6,218 nt of DNA from Planctomycetota bacterium (lineage in GTDB: Bacteria; Planctomycetota; Phycisphaerae; Sedimentisphaerales; SG8-4), in assembly GCA_030607345.1 (NCBI GenBank), contig JAUWKC010000109.1, positions 1-6,218 of the forward strand. The letters are read 5' to 3'. Under the pieces are notes generated by a model that worked only from the letters and a program-made list of their open reading frames with translations, searched no databases and was not told where the DNA came from. The position numbers and the translations under genes were made by a program. Every line of letters starts with the position of its first letter. Positions within the stretch are counted from its first letter, which is position 1. Below are positions 5,924 to 6,218 of this stretch, one piece after another.

Positions 5924-6218
5924 ACTTTGCTTCCGGGGTTAAATCGTACGTAATTTTGTACACTTCGCCGTCGAATTCGGTGTTTACTTTGTAGCCGGAG
6001 TTGTGGAAGACCGACAGCATCGGTTTGTTGCTTGGCAGGACTGTTGCATAGAAACGTTTGACGTGTCGATGTTTGGCGATTGTTGTAAGATAATCGAGCA
6101 GAAAAGTACCCATACCCTTTTGCTGCCATTCGTCCTGCACAATGAAGGCTACCTCGGCGGCGCGGGTTTTCGGGTCCAGGAAATACTGTCCTATAGCGAC
6201 GATTTCTTCGCCGGAGAC
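5922..6218 (-). CDS. GNAT-family N-acetyltransferase, C-terminal part (runs off the right edge)
   Basis: Ninety-eight residues are visible, starting inside the domain and ending in TAG. The acetyl-CoA pyrophosphate loop is clear: VAFIVQDEWQQKGMGTFLL contains QxxGxG at visible residues 32-37. It is preceded by the beta strand EEIVAIGQYF and followed by the helix and strand KRFYATVLPSNKPML and the closing FHNSGYKV segment. This pattern is very like the C-terminal acetyltransferase domain of Pat-type proteins, in which a GNAT domain is fused behind an NDP-forming acyl-CoA synthetase-like region, but a stand-alone AcuA-like enzyme cannot be excluded because the start is outside the window. The gene lies 10 nt upstream of acuC in the same direction, so the two are almost certainly cotranscribed. 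A protein-lysine acetyltransferase acting on Acs is the natural inference; other GNAT substrates are possible. Confidence 0.85.
   Translation of the reverse strand, partial: VSGEEIVAIGQYFLDPKTRAAEVAFIVQDEWQQKGMGTFLLDYLTTIAKHRHVKRFYATVLPSNKPMLSVFHNSGYKVNTEFDGEVYKITYDLTPEAK

Overview
The window looks like ordinary chromosome from a Gram-negative-type bacterium with moderate GC content. The evidence is an outer-membrane beta-barrel protein with a signal peptide and a C-terminal Phe, Shine-Dalgarno sites at a steady 6-7 nt spacing, and sigma70-like promoters of the form TTGATA / TATAAT. The aminotransferase and acetyl-CoA synthetase sequences have a flavour I associate with Planctomycetota (Phycisphaerae-like), but that is a recognition-level inference only. 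TAA, TAG and TGA are all used as normal gene ends here, so a standard genetic code is expected.

Layout from left to right. Positions 1-590 (minus) hold the N-terminal part of a PLP-dependent aspartate-type aminotransferase. It runs off the left edge and is interrupted by one in-frame amber codon at codon 28. Positions 591-1041 contain no protein gene. They carry a candidate promoter for the aminotransferase, a strong promoter for tRNA-Arg(ACG), the tRNA itself (825-898), a small hairpin and a rho-independent terminator for the next gene. Positions 1042-1821 (minus) encode a secreted outer-membrane beta-barrel protein of unknown function. A divergent control region (1822-2059) follows, with a good promoter reading right and an inverted repeat. 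Positions 2060-4692 (plus) hold acs (AMP-forming acetyl-CoA synthetase) and satP (acetate/succinate permease of the GPR1/FUN34/YaaH family), probably cotranscribed and closed by a T-rich terminator. From the right edge, on the minus strand, come the C-terminal part of a GNAT acetyltransferase (5922-6218) and acuC (4775-5911), a zinc-dependent histone-deacetylase-family protein. These two genes are tightly coupled.

The main theme is acetate assimilation with a likely post-translational switch. SatP would bring acetate in and Acs would activate it to acetyl-CoA. Acs carries the conserved C-terminal lysine (K622) that is acetylated in well-studied homologues. The neighbouring GNAT protein could acetylate it and AcuC could remove the acetyl group, which parallels Bacillus acuA/acuC next to acsA and the Pat/deacetylase systems of enterics. 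The parts are known families. What is distinctive is the convergent arrangement that includes the permease, and the absence of an acuB-like gene between the two modifying enzymes. I see no mobile element, CRISPR array or clearly unprecedented system.
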